Positions 47,897 through 60,394 of a DNA stretch of 64,000 nt are shown piece by piece; the stretch's first letter is position 1; each line of letters starts with the position of its first letter. Under the pieces are notes generated by a model that was not told where the DNA came from, searched no databases, and was given only the letters and a program-made list of their open reading frames with translations. This DNA comes from Budorcas taxicolor (taxonomy: Eukaryota > Chordata > Mammalia > Artiodactyla > Bovidae): positions 56,106,001 through 56,170,000 of the forward strand of contig NC_068915.1 of assembly GCF_023091745.1 (NCBI RefSeq), given 5' to 3'. The position numbers were made by a program, and so were the translations under genes.

Positions 47897-48500
47897 CAGC
47901 TTCTGGTTTCCTTTTAGACGCCCACATGCGGGAATGAAATCCAAGCGGTAGAAACCGGAGCCGAACACTTGGCGCTCTGGAAATTGACCCAGAGAGGTGC
48001 CGGAAAGCCGCGGCTCAGAAGAGACGGTCTTCACGCCCGACCCCGGCCCCGCCGCCCAGCCCACTGCAGTCCCCTGGACTCGCTTTGCGCGCGGGCAGCG
48101 GAGCTGGGGAGCCGAGGCGGGCGGGGGAGCCCGGTCTCCGGCTTCTCTCCCGGCCCGGTTCGACCAGTCCTCACCCGTCTGTCCCAGGCGCGGGGCCTCC
48201 TGCTTCCCTCCCCGCCGGCTGCCCGCACGGCGTCTGCAGCCAGGAGGCGGCCGCGCGGGCGGCGCTGTCACTCGGGCCAGCACGCCGCGGCCGCCGCACC
48301 TGGAGGCGGGGAGCGCGAGCCCGCGCGCAGCTCCGGAAGCGCCGCGCCCGCCGCCCGCGCCCTGCCCAGGTGCTCCGGCGCCGCGCCTTGGCCGCTTCCT
48401 CCAGGCCCGCGGGGGCGGGGAGAGCCGCCAGGCGTGGGGGCAGCGAGGCTCAGCGGCGGGGGCAGCCGAGCCGGCCGCCCTGGTTCCGCAACATAGTTGG
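47897..48500 (-). other. ARAP2: Candidate ARAP2 noncoding first exon A (3' end at 47897; 5' end uncertain)
   Basis: On the minus strand AGAAGCTG|GTAAGTG gives a strong splice donor with the last exon base at 47897, at the gene-side edge of the CpG island. Spliced to the acceptor at 32485 it would give a 5' UTR for ARAP2. The 5' end given here is only a placeholder inside the island. Confidence 0.5.
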
Positions 48501-48670
48501 GTGGCTGACTCAGTCCGCCCCAACTTGGCCGCGCCTGGCACCCTCGCCACCTGGCGCACCTCGGCCCCAGGGCTCCCGGCTCGGCGGAGCTGGTGAAGCC
48601 GCGGGGACGCGTCCCGCAGCCCAAAGCGGCGAAGGCATAGCCCTCCCCGGAGAGATGCCGGAGACCCTAC
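47950..48670 (-). promoter_or_regulatory. ARAP2: CpG island promoter of ARAP2
   Basis: This is the only strongly GC- and CpG-rich stretch in the window. It includes a GC box (GGGGGCGGGG, 48411-48420, plus-strand reading) and an AP-1-type TGACTCA at 48506-48512. It lies upstream of ARAP2 on the minus strand, is free of transposons, and ends at a splice donor (47897). No TATA box is obvious, so dispersed initiation is expected. The exact start sites cannot be read from sequence. Open frames on both strands here reflect base composition and are not genes. Confidence 0.85.
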
Positions 48671-50635
48671 CCCGGCTCAGGCCGTCCATTTGGTTGGTCA
48701 TTGCTCACGGATGGGTGGGTTGTTAAGTGGGCGGAACCTCAGCACCACTGATTATTAGTATTACTCTACTAAGTAGTTTCCAGGTTGCTTCAGCGTTTCC
48801 CAAACTTAAGACTCATCTAGGGCGCTAGATTTCCCAGGCTGCTTCTGCGTAAAGTTGCACTCAATGGGCCCGGGAATCTGTTTACCAAGCTCAGTGCTGA
48901 TTAGGCTCGACCCATTATATCGGATTCTCTGTGAGGGAAGGACGAATATTCCCACTTTCTAGTTGAGTTTGCGGGGGAGAGCAACTTGCCCAAGCAGTCA
49001 TAACTTTAAGGGGTGCAGGGGATTTTCAATTTAGATCTGAATACAGCCTCCTCACAAATGTTTTATATTTCTCCTTGTCTCTGTGCCCCCCTTCTTGTCT
49101 CCACCCCTCCGAGGGGAGGGAGAACCCTGCTCTAGTCCTTTTGGCCTCTGAGATCCTTAGATCCCGGAAAGACATTTTCCCGTGGACTTGGACCTTGACA
49201 CTCTGCTCTTGGAAGTAACAATAAAGCAGCAAGAGGACACGGGAATTCAAACAGAAAAACCCTTGTGCGGCCCGGAATATCGATACTTAAATGTCCGTAA
49301 AATCTTAAGCTTGCCAGTGACTTCAAGGGCAAGCTCCTTATTTTTATATTTTAGTTAACATCTTTGTACAGACTGTACCTGAAATTCTCTCCCTTAAAAG
49401 ATGAAATGTCCTTACCTTTGTTCTGTTCGTGTTGGTGAAAGTAAACAATTAGGGGAAGTGCTGAGCTTATTATGAAAATGAAATAATTGGTGAAGTCGAG
49501 CGTGGGAGGCTTCCCAGGAGCCCTGGTTCTTGGGAGGCTTCATCTTCAGCGAAAAATCTGCCCATCAAAAAGCACCCTCCTGCCCTGGGAGACTCAGGCA
49601 GCTGTGGCAAGCATGTTCCAGAGACAGCAAATCTTCAGTTTCTTTTGAACTAAATACTTTAAAACAAGACCTATTTTCACCAGGAAAGTTCACTCGACAT
49701 TTTCCAAATCTCAAGATTTTTTTTTTTTGTTTTGGATTTCTGTAGACTTTTATTTTTGTGGCTCTTTTTGACTTCCTATTAAGTCCATACTCTGTGGGCT
49801 TTATTTTCCCTCTCCCTCATAGTCCTCACATACTTGTCATTTATTTTTATCTTTGTAAGCCATCTTAAATCCTTTTCTGAGCAAGGTGGGTTATAAATAA
49901 ACAAAAAATCTTACATCAGTTATGGTATGTCTCAGTAAGGCAAGCACTGTTACTGGAACAGAGTCCTCAAATTATTTCTCTGGGTAGATTTTATAAAATA
50001 ACTGAGACTTTGTGCTTTTTTTGTAACAATATTCCTCGATTATCATTCAGTCATTTATTGTTTAAAATAAAAATTTTAAACAATATAAGATAGTTTTATT
50101 TTCAGTAAACAAAATTGAAACTACAGTGATGAGCAAACACAGTGAGACCCCCAGATTTTCAGTCTTCTCTGAGAAGAAATAAAGTTAAAAGCTGTAAGGC
50201 ACACTGATGATTCAATGATAGTTCTGGGAAGTGAAAGAAAAGCAGTACTCCCTTACTGAAAGTATACATTGGTTATAAGGTGTATGCTGATTTTAAGAAC
50301 CTTAATATATGAAGGAAAATAAAAGATGGCTGAAGCAATATGGCAAAATCTTTTGTTAACTGTTCACTAATCATACCAGATTCTGGCCAAACACCTAGCA
50401 TATATGTTGTGTTTGTACAACTCCATGAGTTGGAATTCTTTTTCCAATTTTACAAACAAAGCATTGAGACTTAGTTTATAATGGATAAATCAAACACTTT
50501 TCATAGCCTATGTGTAATGTATTGATATGTAGCAGCCCTCATAGGCATTCAGGGAGAAAAGTGCGCAGGAAAAGTAACTTTATAAAAATTGAGGTATGAA
50601 AAATCTGTTGACTGTCAAGGCCATTCTACTATATC

Positions 50636-51141
50636 AGATCAGTTCAGTCGTGTCCAACTCTTTGCGACCCCATAAATCACAGCACGCCAGGCCTCCCTGT
50701 CCATCACCAACTCCCAGAGTTCACTCAGACTCAGGTCCATCGTGTCAGTGATGCCATCCAGCCATCTCATCCTCTGTCGTCCCCTTCTCCTGCCCACAAT
50801 CCTGCCCAGCATCAGAGTCTTTTCCAATGAGTCAACTCTTTGCATGAGGTGGCCAAAGTACTGGAGTTTCAGCTTCAGCATCATTCCCTCCAAAGAAATC
50901 CCAGGGCTGATCTCCTTCAGAATGGAGTGGTTGGATCTCCTTGCAGTCCAAAGGACTCTCAAGAGTCTTATCCAACACCACACTTCAAAAGCATCAATTC
51001 TTCAGCGCTCAGCTTTCTTCACAGTCCAACTCTCACATCCATACATGACCACTGGAAAAACCATAGCCTTGACTCGATGGACCTTTGTTGGCAAAGTAAT
51101 GTCTCTGCTTTTCAATATGCTATTTAGGTTGGTCATAACTT
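50636..51141 (-). mobile_element. BovB 3' end (reverse)
   Basis: CAGTTCAGTCGTGTCCAACT start, reversed 3' UTR and ORF C-terminus (CESWTVKKAE on the minus strand), stopping at ‘taggttggtcataac’. Confidence 0.93.
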
Positions 51142-51439
51142 TATAGTACCAGTTAATTTCCATCGGTCTATTTATTCCAAATATGTATTTGGAATATATC
51201 TTTTTGTCTCTGTATTTATTCCAAAATGACTGATTCCAGCCTATATTTCCTCCATTTTCAGAGGGAGAGCTGGCATAGCTCTGCTCTTGCCAGCTTTTGT
51301 GTCTATGCTCCACCCATCTCTCCTACCCAGAACACACTCTGCTTCTGAAGGAGGCAGTTGGAGAGAGTGGAAACCATCCTGCTCTCCTCCACCTTTTCCT
51401 CCTTCCCCTTTTCCTTACATCATCAAGGCGAACACCCAT

Positions 51440-51610
51440 AGAGCATTTCTGTGCCAGTTGCTATTCCCAGCGCTTTACTTGAAAACCTCATTTAATTATC
51501 CCAACAACTCTTTGAAGAGATAGTGTTATTATCCCCACTAGAAGAAAGGAAACTTAAGAAAAAGATGTCGAGTGATTTACACCAATTTTGCCATAAGGCA
51601 GAGAGAATTC
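51440..51610 (+). mobile_element. MIR SINE
   Basis: ‘tgtgccagttgctattcccagcgc’, ‘cctcatttaattatcccaacaac’ and ‘tgttattatccccactagaagaaagg’ are MIR landmarks. Confidence 0.8.
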
Positions 51611-51799
51611 CAGCCCAGTCTTCTCCAGGAACCATTCTCTGCACTGGATTGCCAGTTTCGAAAAGCACTCAGTGCTGAAATTGCAAAGGTCTGTGCTCAA
51701 AATGAAGCCTGATCAGTGTAGGTTGCGGCATTTTGAGCAAATTCAACTTATCTGAGTCTCAATTCAACCATTTGTGAACCCTGATTACATATCTATGGC

Positions 51800-51970
51800 A
51801 CCGAGAAAATACTCATCTCTCAATACAATTAATTCTATCCTTTCTCCAATTATTCATCAAGACTAGCTTCAAATACCACCTCCCTCTAAAGTCTTTCCAA
51901 ATTTTTGATACCCAGAATTATTTACAAAATTTAAAGTAATCCCTCCATTTTTCTATAAAGGAAAATCTAG
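51800..51970 (+). mobile_element. L2-like fragment
   Basis: ‘gactagcttcaaataccacctccctctaaagtctttcc’ is a typical L2 3' segment. Confidence 0.65.
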
Positions 51971-52629
51971 TGTTTTGCAAAACATAAAATTTTAGGAATG
52001 TAGATAAAAATAGACATGTCTACTTATAATAAAAAATTAATCATTTTAGATAAATTGTCCATGAAAATAAAATGATGTAGTATATATACTGCCTTTTCCA
52101 CTCATATTTTATGAAATAATCTTATTCAAATTTTAACTTGCAACTTTGATGTCAGTGACTTCATCACTAGAACCTCACTTTGAATCACAGGTGTTTTGTT
52201 TTCAGAGAATATTATTTTCACCTCTATCTAAATTTTTGAAGGTACCCAGTTTTCTGAAACCTTTTATGATCCTGTCATTGGCAATTTCATTGCAAACCAA
52301 AAGTTCCTACTTGCTTTATATTAAGAAGTCGATTTTTCTCATTCATCCGAAATACATATACTAATGATCTCTACCAGTTTTTTTGAGTGGTTTTAAAAGG
52401 ATCCTTGCACTAACATGGTACAGTTAAAACTGTGAGGTCACACCCCCAAAATGATTCCTTAATTTGTTTTAAATATCTTCACCTCCTTTTAACCAAGTTT
52501 ATTGAATGGACTTTGTGTATATCCTAAACTAGGGTTGCTTGAGGATATTTCAGGCTACACTCCCCATCCCCCACTCCTGCAGTTCTGTAGTTTGCAGTTC
52601 AGATTAACGAACAATAATTGCAAGCAGGT

Positions 52630-52828
52630 GGAGATCCTGTGATACACAGGTTCTATGCACCAGGCATTGTTATGCATTATGAACTCAATGCTCTCAACGG
52701 GTATGGGGTAGAAATTATCATTATCTCTTTTTTCTTCTTTTTAGCCAGTGAAGAAACCAAGACACAGAAAGATTATTCCATCGAAGAGCCCACAAATAGT
52801 AAATAAGGAGGAAAGTATTTGAACTCAA
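52630..52828 (+). mobile_element. MIR SINE
   Basis: ‘tatgcaccaggcattgttatgc’, ‘gtagaaattatcattatc’ and ‘gtgaagaaaccaagacacagaaag’ fit a MIR. Confidence 0.75.
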
Positions 52829-53374
52829 CTAAAGACGCTTACTCCTTGGAAGGAAAGTTATGACCAACCTAGATAGCATATTCAAAAGCAGAGACATTAC
52901 TTTGCCAACAAAGGTCCGTCTAGTCAAGGCTATGGTTTTTCCAGTAGTCATATATGGATGTGAGAGTTGGACTGTGAAGAAAGCTGAGTGCTGAAGAATT
53001 GATGCTTTTGAACTGTGGTGTTGGAGAAGACTCTTGAGAGTCCCTTGGACTCAAGGGTCCAACCAGTCCATTCTAAAGGAGATCAGTCCTGGGTGTTCTT
53101 TGGAAAGAATGATGCTAAAGCTGAAACTCCAGTACTTTGACCTCATGCAAAGAGTTGACTCATTGGAAAAGACTCTGATGCTGAGAGGGATTGGGGGCAG
53201 GAGGAGAAGGGGACGACAAAGGATGAGATGGCTGGAGAGCATTACCGACTTGATGGACGTGAGTTTGAGTGAACTCCAGGAGTTGGTGATGGGCAGGGAG
53301 GCCTGGTGTGGTACAATTCATGGGTTCACAAAGAGTCAGACACGACTGAGCAACTGAACTGAACTGAACTGAAT
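52829..53374 (+). mobile_element. BovB 3' end
   Basis: GACGCTTACTCCTTGGAAGG start, ORF C-terminal part and 3' UTR, ending ACTGAACTGAACTGAACTGA. 5' truncated, frameshifted. Confidence 0.93.
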
Positions 53375-54003
53375 GTGGATTCAAAACTTATGCCTTAAGC
53401 ATTCTGCTAGGATGCCTCAAAGAAAACTTACCATAAGGACCTTTTTTTCTGATGCCTAACCTTTGGGGGGAAAATGATATATCATATATTCAGACATATA
53501 CAGTACTCTTCTTGGGTTTTCCCATTGTCCTTTCTCTTAACTGTTATTGGAGAGTGTTTATCAGTAGGGTTTGCCTCATGGATTTTGAGAAGTTTTTCTT
53601 ATTAGTATTTGTATTCCTGAAGTACCATAACCTCTTTATTCTTGTCAGTCTGCCTTGCATTATGGATACTTAGAATCTTGTTATTTGAATTATCTGAAGT
53701 ACTTACCATAAAGCTTTAGATAAATGTTTGTTTTATTAAACTGAAAAGAGTATATATTCATTAGGTTGACTTTTTTCAGTACTTTGTTACAAGTTTTAAG
53801 AGTTGCTTTGAAAGTTCTTTTTAACTCTTTCTCACCACAAGGGAATAACTTGAGTGGATATCTACTGTAAGGTAGACAAAAGAGCCATGTAAAATATTCA
53901 ATCAATTCAATTATTGACTAAAAGTTGATGGTATTGCAGAAATAATTTATTTTAAAATATGTTTTTCAGAAATCACAAATAATATCAAGAAAAAAGTGAA
54001 CAT

Positions 54004-54306
54004 AAATTTTCGTATAAAAGTAATATTACAGAAACTCATTTAGGCTCTAGGAATTAGTATATTAGTTACTCAGCTCTGTCCAACTCTTTGTGACCCCATG
54101 AAATGCATCCCGCCGGGTTTCTCTTTCCCTAAAATTCTCCAGGCAAGCATACTGGAGAATATTGCCACTTCCTACTCCAAAGGATCTTACCAACCCAGGG
54201 TTCGAACCCAGGTCTCCTGCATTGTGGGAAGATTCTATACTATCTGAGTCACCATTAGAACAGAGCCTAAATGAGTTTCTGAAATATTACTTTTATATGA
54301 AAATTT
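54004..54306. repeat. 45 bp inverted repeat bracketing a SINE
   Basis: The arms are 54004-54048 and 54262-54306. The right arm is the reverse complement of the left at 43 of 45 positions (mismatches at 54012 and 54028). The 213 bp between them is nearly all one reversed Bov-tA. Ordinary SINE insertion makes direct, not inverted, repeats. Confidence 0.9.
54058..54258 (-). mobile_element. Bov-tA SINE (reverse) between inverted arms
   Basis: Reversed Bov-A body (TTACTCAGCTCTGTCCAACT…) and reversed tRNA head (CAGGGTTCGAACCCAGGTCT) to CTGAGTCACCATTAGA. ATTAG occurs at both edges, a weak target-site repeat. Confidence 0.88.
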
Positions 54307-54325
54307 CATTTTGTATTTCATTGAT

Positions 54326-54534
54326 GTGCTCAGTCATATCCAACTCTTTGTGAACCCATGAATTGTAACCCACCACGCTCCTCTGTCTGTGGAATTTTCC
54401 TGGCAAGAATTCTGGAGTGGGTTGCCATTTCCTACTCCAGGGAAATCTCCCTGGCCCAGGGATTGAACCTGCATCTCTTGCTGTCTCCTGTATTGGCAAG
54501 CAGATTCTTTACCATTGTGCCACCTGGGAAGCCC
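54326..54534 (-). mobile_element. Bov-tA SINE (reverse) with 11 bp target-site duplication
   Basis: Complete element ending GCCACCTGGGAAGCCC. The direct repeat ATTTCATTGAT flanks it at 54315-54325 and 54535-54545. Confidence 0.93.
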
Positions 54535-55502
54535 ATTTCATTGATACAGATACACATATTTTAACACTTTACTACTTTCGAAATGTAAATTCACCTTAAA
54601 ATGAATTGCTGTTGTCTAACAACAGTCATAGTATAGTTGTCATTACCTACATGTTCATGAACTTGATTACAGATGCTTATTTTGTCCTAACTTCATTGAA
54701 GTTACTTGCATTGACAGTACTACACATGTTAACTGTCATATGAAATGTCATCAAAGTGTTATTAGCTTTCTTTGTGAAAAGGCAAAGAAATGGGAGTATA
54801 AGATTTGATAAAATCTATGTTTAAATAATTCTCAAAGAGCATTTTCATATACATATTTATATACATATATATGCATATTTATATACATAATATAAATTCT
54901 AAAAGAACAGTGTTATGTCATAGTTTAATAGTGAGATTTTTTTCTTGTGGTATAGAAAATAATCATATATCCAAAAGTAGATTACATTTTAGAGTTGCAG
55001 ATATCCAGTAGTTTCTACCACCACTAACATAAACATCTAATTTTACTTTTATATGGAAAATAGTTCCTTAAGAAAAATCAGTGTTAAGAGAAGTCCAGAA
55101 ATCCTAACTATGACTCAGTGGATTTGCACAGGAAATACATCAACTGAGAGTAAAATCATTGCTTTCGCTTTGTTGTGTCAATTTTCCTCATTTCTGAAAT
55201 TGTTTACTAAACACCTCACAAAATTTATTTCTTCATGCTATAGCTTGAAAATACTATATAGTTTCATTTTGCCCTTCCCTTATAATATATAATTAGCCTT
55301 GAGAGATCTTCTGACATAAGGAAAAAAAGTGGGGAGGGATTTGCAAAATAGATAGGTAGAAATACACAAGCAACAGCTAAAAATAGATCTCTTATAAAGC
55401 TAATCAACTGTTACAAAACCGATTTGAAAAGCACAGACTAACAATCATGTAAAGGGCAAATTTAAAACAAGAAAAGGATTGATGAGACCTCATACCACAA
55501 TT

Positions 55503-55770
55503 GGAGAAGGCAATGGCACCTCACTCCAGTACTCTTGCCTTGGAAAATCACATGGATGGAGGAGCCTGGTGGGCTACAGTCCATGGGGTCTCTAAGAGTT
55601 GGACATGACTGAGCAACTTGACTTTCACTTTTCACTTTTATGCATTGGAGAAGGAAATGGCAGCCCACTCCAGTGTTCTTGCCTGGAGAATCCCAGAGAT
55701 GGGGAGCCTGGTGGGCTGGCATCTATGGGGTCACACAGAGTTGGACATGACTGAAACGACTTAGCAGCAG
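55503..55770 (+). mobile_element. BOV-A2 SINE with perfect 12 bp target-site duplication
   Basis: Dimeric Bov-A body ending TTAGCAGCAG. CATACCACAATT flanks it exactly at 55491-55502 and 55771-55782. Confidence 0.95.
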
Positions 55771-56274
55771 CATACCACAATTAACAATCACAAAAGCAAA
55801 GGTCACAAACTTGCTGCACATGGAAAACATGAAGTCTGAGTAGCTTTCAAAGTACATAGAATTTAACAGTATTTAGTTACTCAAATTTAGAAGTTTACAT
55901 TAAAATATGAATTTTTAGCTTCTTTTGAAAAATCAGTGTGTCTGATAATGCCGAATTCACATTCCCACAAAGCAAGTGTGAACAGATTGGAAAACTGGCT
56001 GCCATTTTTGGACAGAAATACACTCCCTAATTTGCTGTAGTTTCTCCTCACCCTAGTTCTCCTTGGTTGTAACTTAGAAGCTGTGGAAATTGCAACTATG
56101 GGATATTGCCTGAAATCATGACCAGTGAAAGACACGCTATTTGAGTGATCCTCAAAGAACACTTATGGATTTCTGAAGTAGAAATCTTAGAAATATAGAA
56201 CCCAGCTCAAAAGTCAATACCCCACACATAAGAATGTTTTACCAGCAGAAGCAGCAACCAGTGTTATCATCATA

Positions 56275-56370
56275 ATAGCTAGCATCTGTTGAGTTCTTAA
56301 AATAGGTCAAATATCATATTAAACACTTTGCAGCTATTATTCATTGAACTAAATCTTGTATTGGGTTGGC
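56275..56370 (+). mobile_element. MIR-like fragment and mariner-like trace
   Basis: ‘agctagcatctgttgagttcttaaa’ fits MIR. GTATTGGGTTGGCCAATAAG right after it resembles a mariner terminal segment, very short. Confidence 0.4.
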
Positions 56371-56477
56371 CAATAAGATATGATGAGTCACAGAGATGGA
56401 AAGATAAAGTAGATTTATGTCACTATCTTTCTAAAGGTTACAACATGATAGGGGAAGATATTACCCAAAGAATCACA

Positions 56478-56800
56478 CAAATATATATGTGTATATATGT
56501 ATATATATACACAATACAGTATGAACCTGGGTTCAGTCCCCTCTGCAGAGGGGAGCAGCTACCCACTCCAGGATTCTGGCCTGGAGAATTCCATGGACAG
56601 AGGAGCCTGTCCGGCTACAGTCCACTGGGTAGCAAAGAGTCAGACATGACTGAGCAACTTTCACGTTCCAGTATACTACATGTATATACATATACATGTA
56701 TATAGATATACATGTATACAGATATTATATATATTACTAGTATATCAACACAGGTATATACTTTATTTATATATTTACATGTGTATACTATTTGTACATG
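56478..56800. repeat. AT/TG microsatellite split by a Bov-tA fragment
   Basis: TATG/TACA-type alternating runs occur at 56478-56520 and 56673-56790. A plus-strand Bov-tA fragment sits between them at about 56525-56672 (GGTTCAGTCCCC… to GACTGAGCAACTTTCACG). Confidence 0.85.
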
Positions 56801-57329
56801 TATGATTTTACTTAAACCATATGAATTTACTGATATTTGTCTATATTTAACCTCAGAAATGGTCATTGCTTATGGTTCATATTAATACATTTTAGTTGAG
56901 AATACAGGAAATGCTTTCCCCCTGTTCCCAATATTTCCTTCTTATTTAGAGAGTTTCTAACCCTCCTAGTTCCCTCTCCCCACCACAGACACACTCTACT
57001 GTATGACTTGTAGTTACTATCCATTCAGTATTTGGGGAAGGGGAAAATGGCCGTATGAGCCCTGCTCTTTCATTCCCTCCTTCTCACAGGGAGCCAAGTG
57101 ACAAAAAGAGTGTGTTGCTCTTCCAAGCTGTAAAACCTATGGGAGGTTTGAAGCTATCCATAGCTTCCACAGCCTGGCATGCTGTCAAAGGGAAATAAAA
57201 GTAATACCTTATTCCTTATCTGCCTGATTTCTATCTTTCCAGCCATTTCAAGTACCCCAACATTTGTGGCTTTAGGAATGAATGAGATTCTATGCAAGAG
57301 AATATAATAAGGGGAAGGAAGGAGTGGTT

Positions 57330-57680
57330 TTGATTGGTAAATCAGAAGATTCCCCTTTACAAGTGACATTTAAACTGAGAAGTACAGGCTGACTGGGAGT
57401 CAGCTTGTGTGCTGTGCATGTGTGTGGGAGAACAGAGGTATGTTCTAGACCCAGAAGAACATTTGTAAAAGCTCAGAGGCAGCAAAAGTCAGGAACTTTT
57501 GAGGAAATGAAAGAGGGTCTTTCTGCTAGATGGGGAAAAAAAGGACAAGATGAAGTTGAAGGAACAGGCAGGTATATTTTGTACAACTGTATAAGTCATG
57601 TCAGGTTTGGGGATTTTTATCAGAAGGGTGATCAGAAGTCATCAAAAAGATTGAAGCAGGGGAGAACGTAATCATTTCCT
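57330..57680 (+). mobile_element. L2/MIR-like remnant
   Basis: ‘gtgacatttaaactgagaag’ and ‘gtaaaagctcagaggcagcaaaag’ resemble a common ancient repeat; weak. Confidence 0.35.
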
Positions 57681-60227
57681 TACCTTATATAATCTTCAAA
57701 ATAACCCTTGATGGAATGTATGACTGCTAAGTTCTTACATCAGCTATATAAATTGAAATGCAGAGAAGTAAAGAAGTTAAACTGCAAATGTGTTATTTGA
57801 TAGAACATTTATATGATTCTAGGGACTTTTTTCTTCTATTGCAGTTTCCCCACGTTTAGATAACTTCCCTGTTTAGAAGCATGCTAGAGGGATGACATCA
57901 AGAGCCAACTCTCCTGAAGAGGTGAAAACAATGCTTTGTAAGAAAAACCAAAGTGACAAAAAGAGTATTCTCAATAAAACAATGTTCTAACAGGGACCAT
58001 CCTTTTAGTCACTCTTACATTCCACCTACCCAAAAAGAGTGCACAGTCTAATCTATAGAGATTTCAGAGTAGAGATGGACCCACACTATATGTCCATCTA
58101 TTGACTGTGACTTACAAATAGAAATGACTAACTCACAGCATTTTTAGGGATTTACAAACATTACTTGATACTTGTCATTTGATATCTTTGCGTTTAGGGA
58201 AATAAAATGGACAATCAATTCAATTTATCCTTCTAGTTTCTATAGTAGAATCCTAATGTTAGGAAAATTTTAAGTTTTTAACTATGAGGTGGGTTTTTGT
58301 ATCGTATAAACAAATTTAATATTTTCTCCCAAACCAAGTAATTAAAACTACATTGGTAGAAGGAGAGCAGAGGTTAAAAAGAGTTTCAGCCCTTCATAAA
58401 AATGTGTCGGTATATTTTAGAAAGAAGCTGCTGACCAAGTTACTCTCTCTGTCTCTAACAGTGCCAGACATGAATATGTGATTTAAAAGTTCATTCACCA
58501 CTGACCTCATGTGCTGTGTGTATACTGGTGACTGTAACTTCCATGCCATCCATGTCTGCTGTTCTTACTTTAGGAAATAAGATCCAAATATCCTGTTTCT
58601 CTGTCTGAAAAGGTAGTGTTTTCAGTTTTTTTAAAAAAACACATTTTTAGAAAAGATCTCTATCGGCCATTTGATCATTTTCTGTGTGAAAAATGACATA
58701 CCATCTCAGTTATGCTCCACAGCAGGTGCACAGACCTTCAAAGACCCAGCTCTCAAGTCTGCATTTCCTTCACTCCACATGGCTTCTGTAGCATCCTGTG
58801 TAATGGTTTCATATTTTTTCCTGTGGAAACACTCATACCCACACTACTGCAAGTTCAGCCTGGTTTAGCAATCAGAATACACTGCGTCTTCCCAGTACGT
58901 TTTGCAAGCATATTAAGGAGACCATGGCTGTCGTGCTTGACTGAACTTTGCTTTCTTTCACTTATAAAGGATCTACTGCTTATGCATTCATTCAGCCATG
59001 AATGCTTGGCTTTTTCATTACAGTTACTAGGACACTAAAAAAGGAAGGTTTTTTGGTTTTTCATTCATCTTCAGAAAAACAAAAAAATAAAACAGTACTG
59101 GAAGCAGTACTTGCCTTTATACCCAAAGGTGGGGACAATTTTTTTACTAAAGTAATATTTAAAAAAAAACACCAAGTTAATTCATTATATTAGCTTCATA
59201 AGTGCAGAGAACACTTTTAAATAAAAAGCAAAACATTTATACAATCATCAGATAGGTAAATGTTTTGTTGAACCAGTTGAATTCAATAGGAACACTTATA
59301 TATAAAGAACTTTAGTTTTTCTTCCATTGCCCCTTTCCAAGTGTGCTTTCAGACTTACTTTGCTCCTGCCCATGAATGAAATATATGGCGGGTCCTTAAA
59401 TTTTTCTGAACTGTGTCAACAACAAGAACAATCTAGTGAATGTAACAAAAAAGTGTGGCCTGATCTAGCATAACAAATTAATTCCTGGATTGTTCATTTA
59501 TTATAAAACACATTGCCCTCAGTCACCACTCCCTTTACCACCATTTGGCTTCAGGTCTGGAAGCCTTCCTTGGGGTGGTTGGTAGGATCAGAAGGGTAGG
59601 ATTTCCCCCCCTCACTTCGCCAGCTGTTCCATCAGACCCATCAAGGTTCATGTCAGTGGGAAAAGGAGACTGAGAGGAAGGGTGGTGTCTTAAATGGTAG
59701 GTGCAGCTGTAATTTTCTAGCTCGCTCTCTCCTAGTTCTCCCCAACTCTGTACCCACTTCACCCCTCACCCTCAACCACTGCTGGAATCTGGACTCTACT
59801 TGCTGCTCCTGAGATGTTGGAGATAACGTTCTCTCAGCCAGCAGCTTTTGACATCCCCTCCTCAGCCCCTTTTGGGTTCATTGAGTTTCTCTCTTTCAAA
59901 AGACTTAGTCCCTACCTCAAACTTCTTTCAGACACTCCACAGCCTTTAGCAAGGTTCAGACACAGCTGGTACTCACTGCAAACATGTGAATTGTTGTGTT
60001 GCCTTCTTCAAAGCTAACTCTAACTATGTTACGTACCACAACTAACATGATGAGAATAGTGTACGAGAGCCTGTGGCCAGTGATATACGTGGTATATCAT
60101 GTAGTAGACACAAATGACTAAAGGAACATGCTACTACATCAACAAGGCTGGGGTCTTACATTTTTGCAGGAGTGCATGCATGTGAGCATGTGTGGGTAAC
60201 ATATGTATTAAATATTACCTATATGTA

Positions 60228-60345
60228 CAATGGACATGAGTTTGAGCAAACTCCAGAAGACAGTGAAGGACAGGGAAGCCTGGCATGCTACAGTCTATGG
60301 GGTCGCAAAGAGTTAGATACAACTTAATGACTGAACAAAAACAAT
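60228..60345 (+). mobile_element. BovB 3' tail fragment
   Basis: ACAATGGACATGAGTTTGAG to GGGGTCGCAAAGAGTTAGAT and ACTTAATGACTGAACAA: the last 115 bp of a BovB. Confidence 0.85.
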
Positions 60346-60394
60346 ATGTTTTATTATTGGGGTCATATTTATCAACTCACATGCAATCTCAACA

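Noticed and set aside
47858..48726. Long open frames on both strands in the CpG island (up to 233 codons)
   Set aside because: Overlapping frames on both strands rich in R, P, G and A are what GC-rich, stop-poor DNA gives by chance. They cross a splice donor and contain no recognisable domain.
57405..57671. 88-codon frame starting MCAVHVCGRT as a possible exon of an upstream gene
   Set aside because: It lies in an L2/MIR-like remnant, has no clear splice context with other exons and no known domain. The next gene I recall upstream of ARAP2 in human, DTHD1, is not recognisable here.
58671..59193. Two or three overlapping plus-strand frames of 63-108 codons
   Set aside because: No domain, no start context and no splice partners; low-complexity in parts. 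Chance frames.
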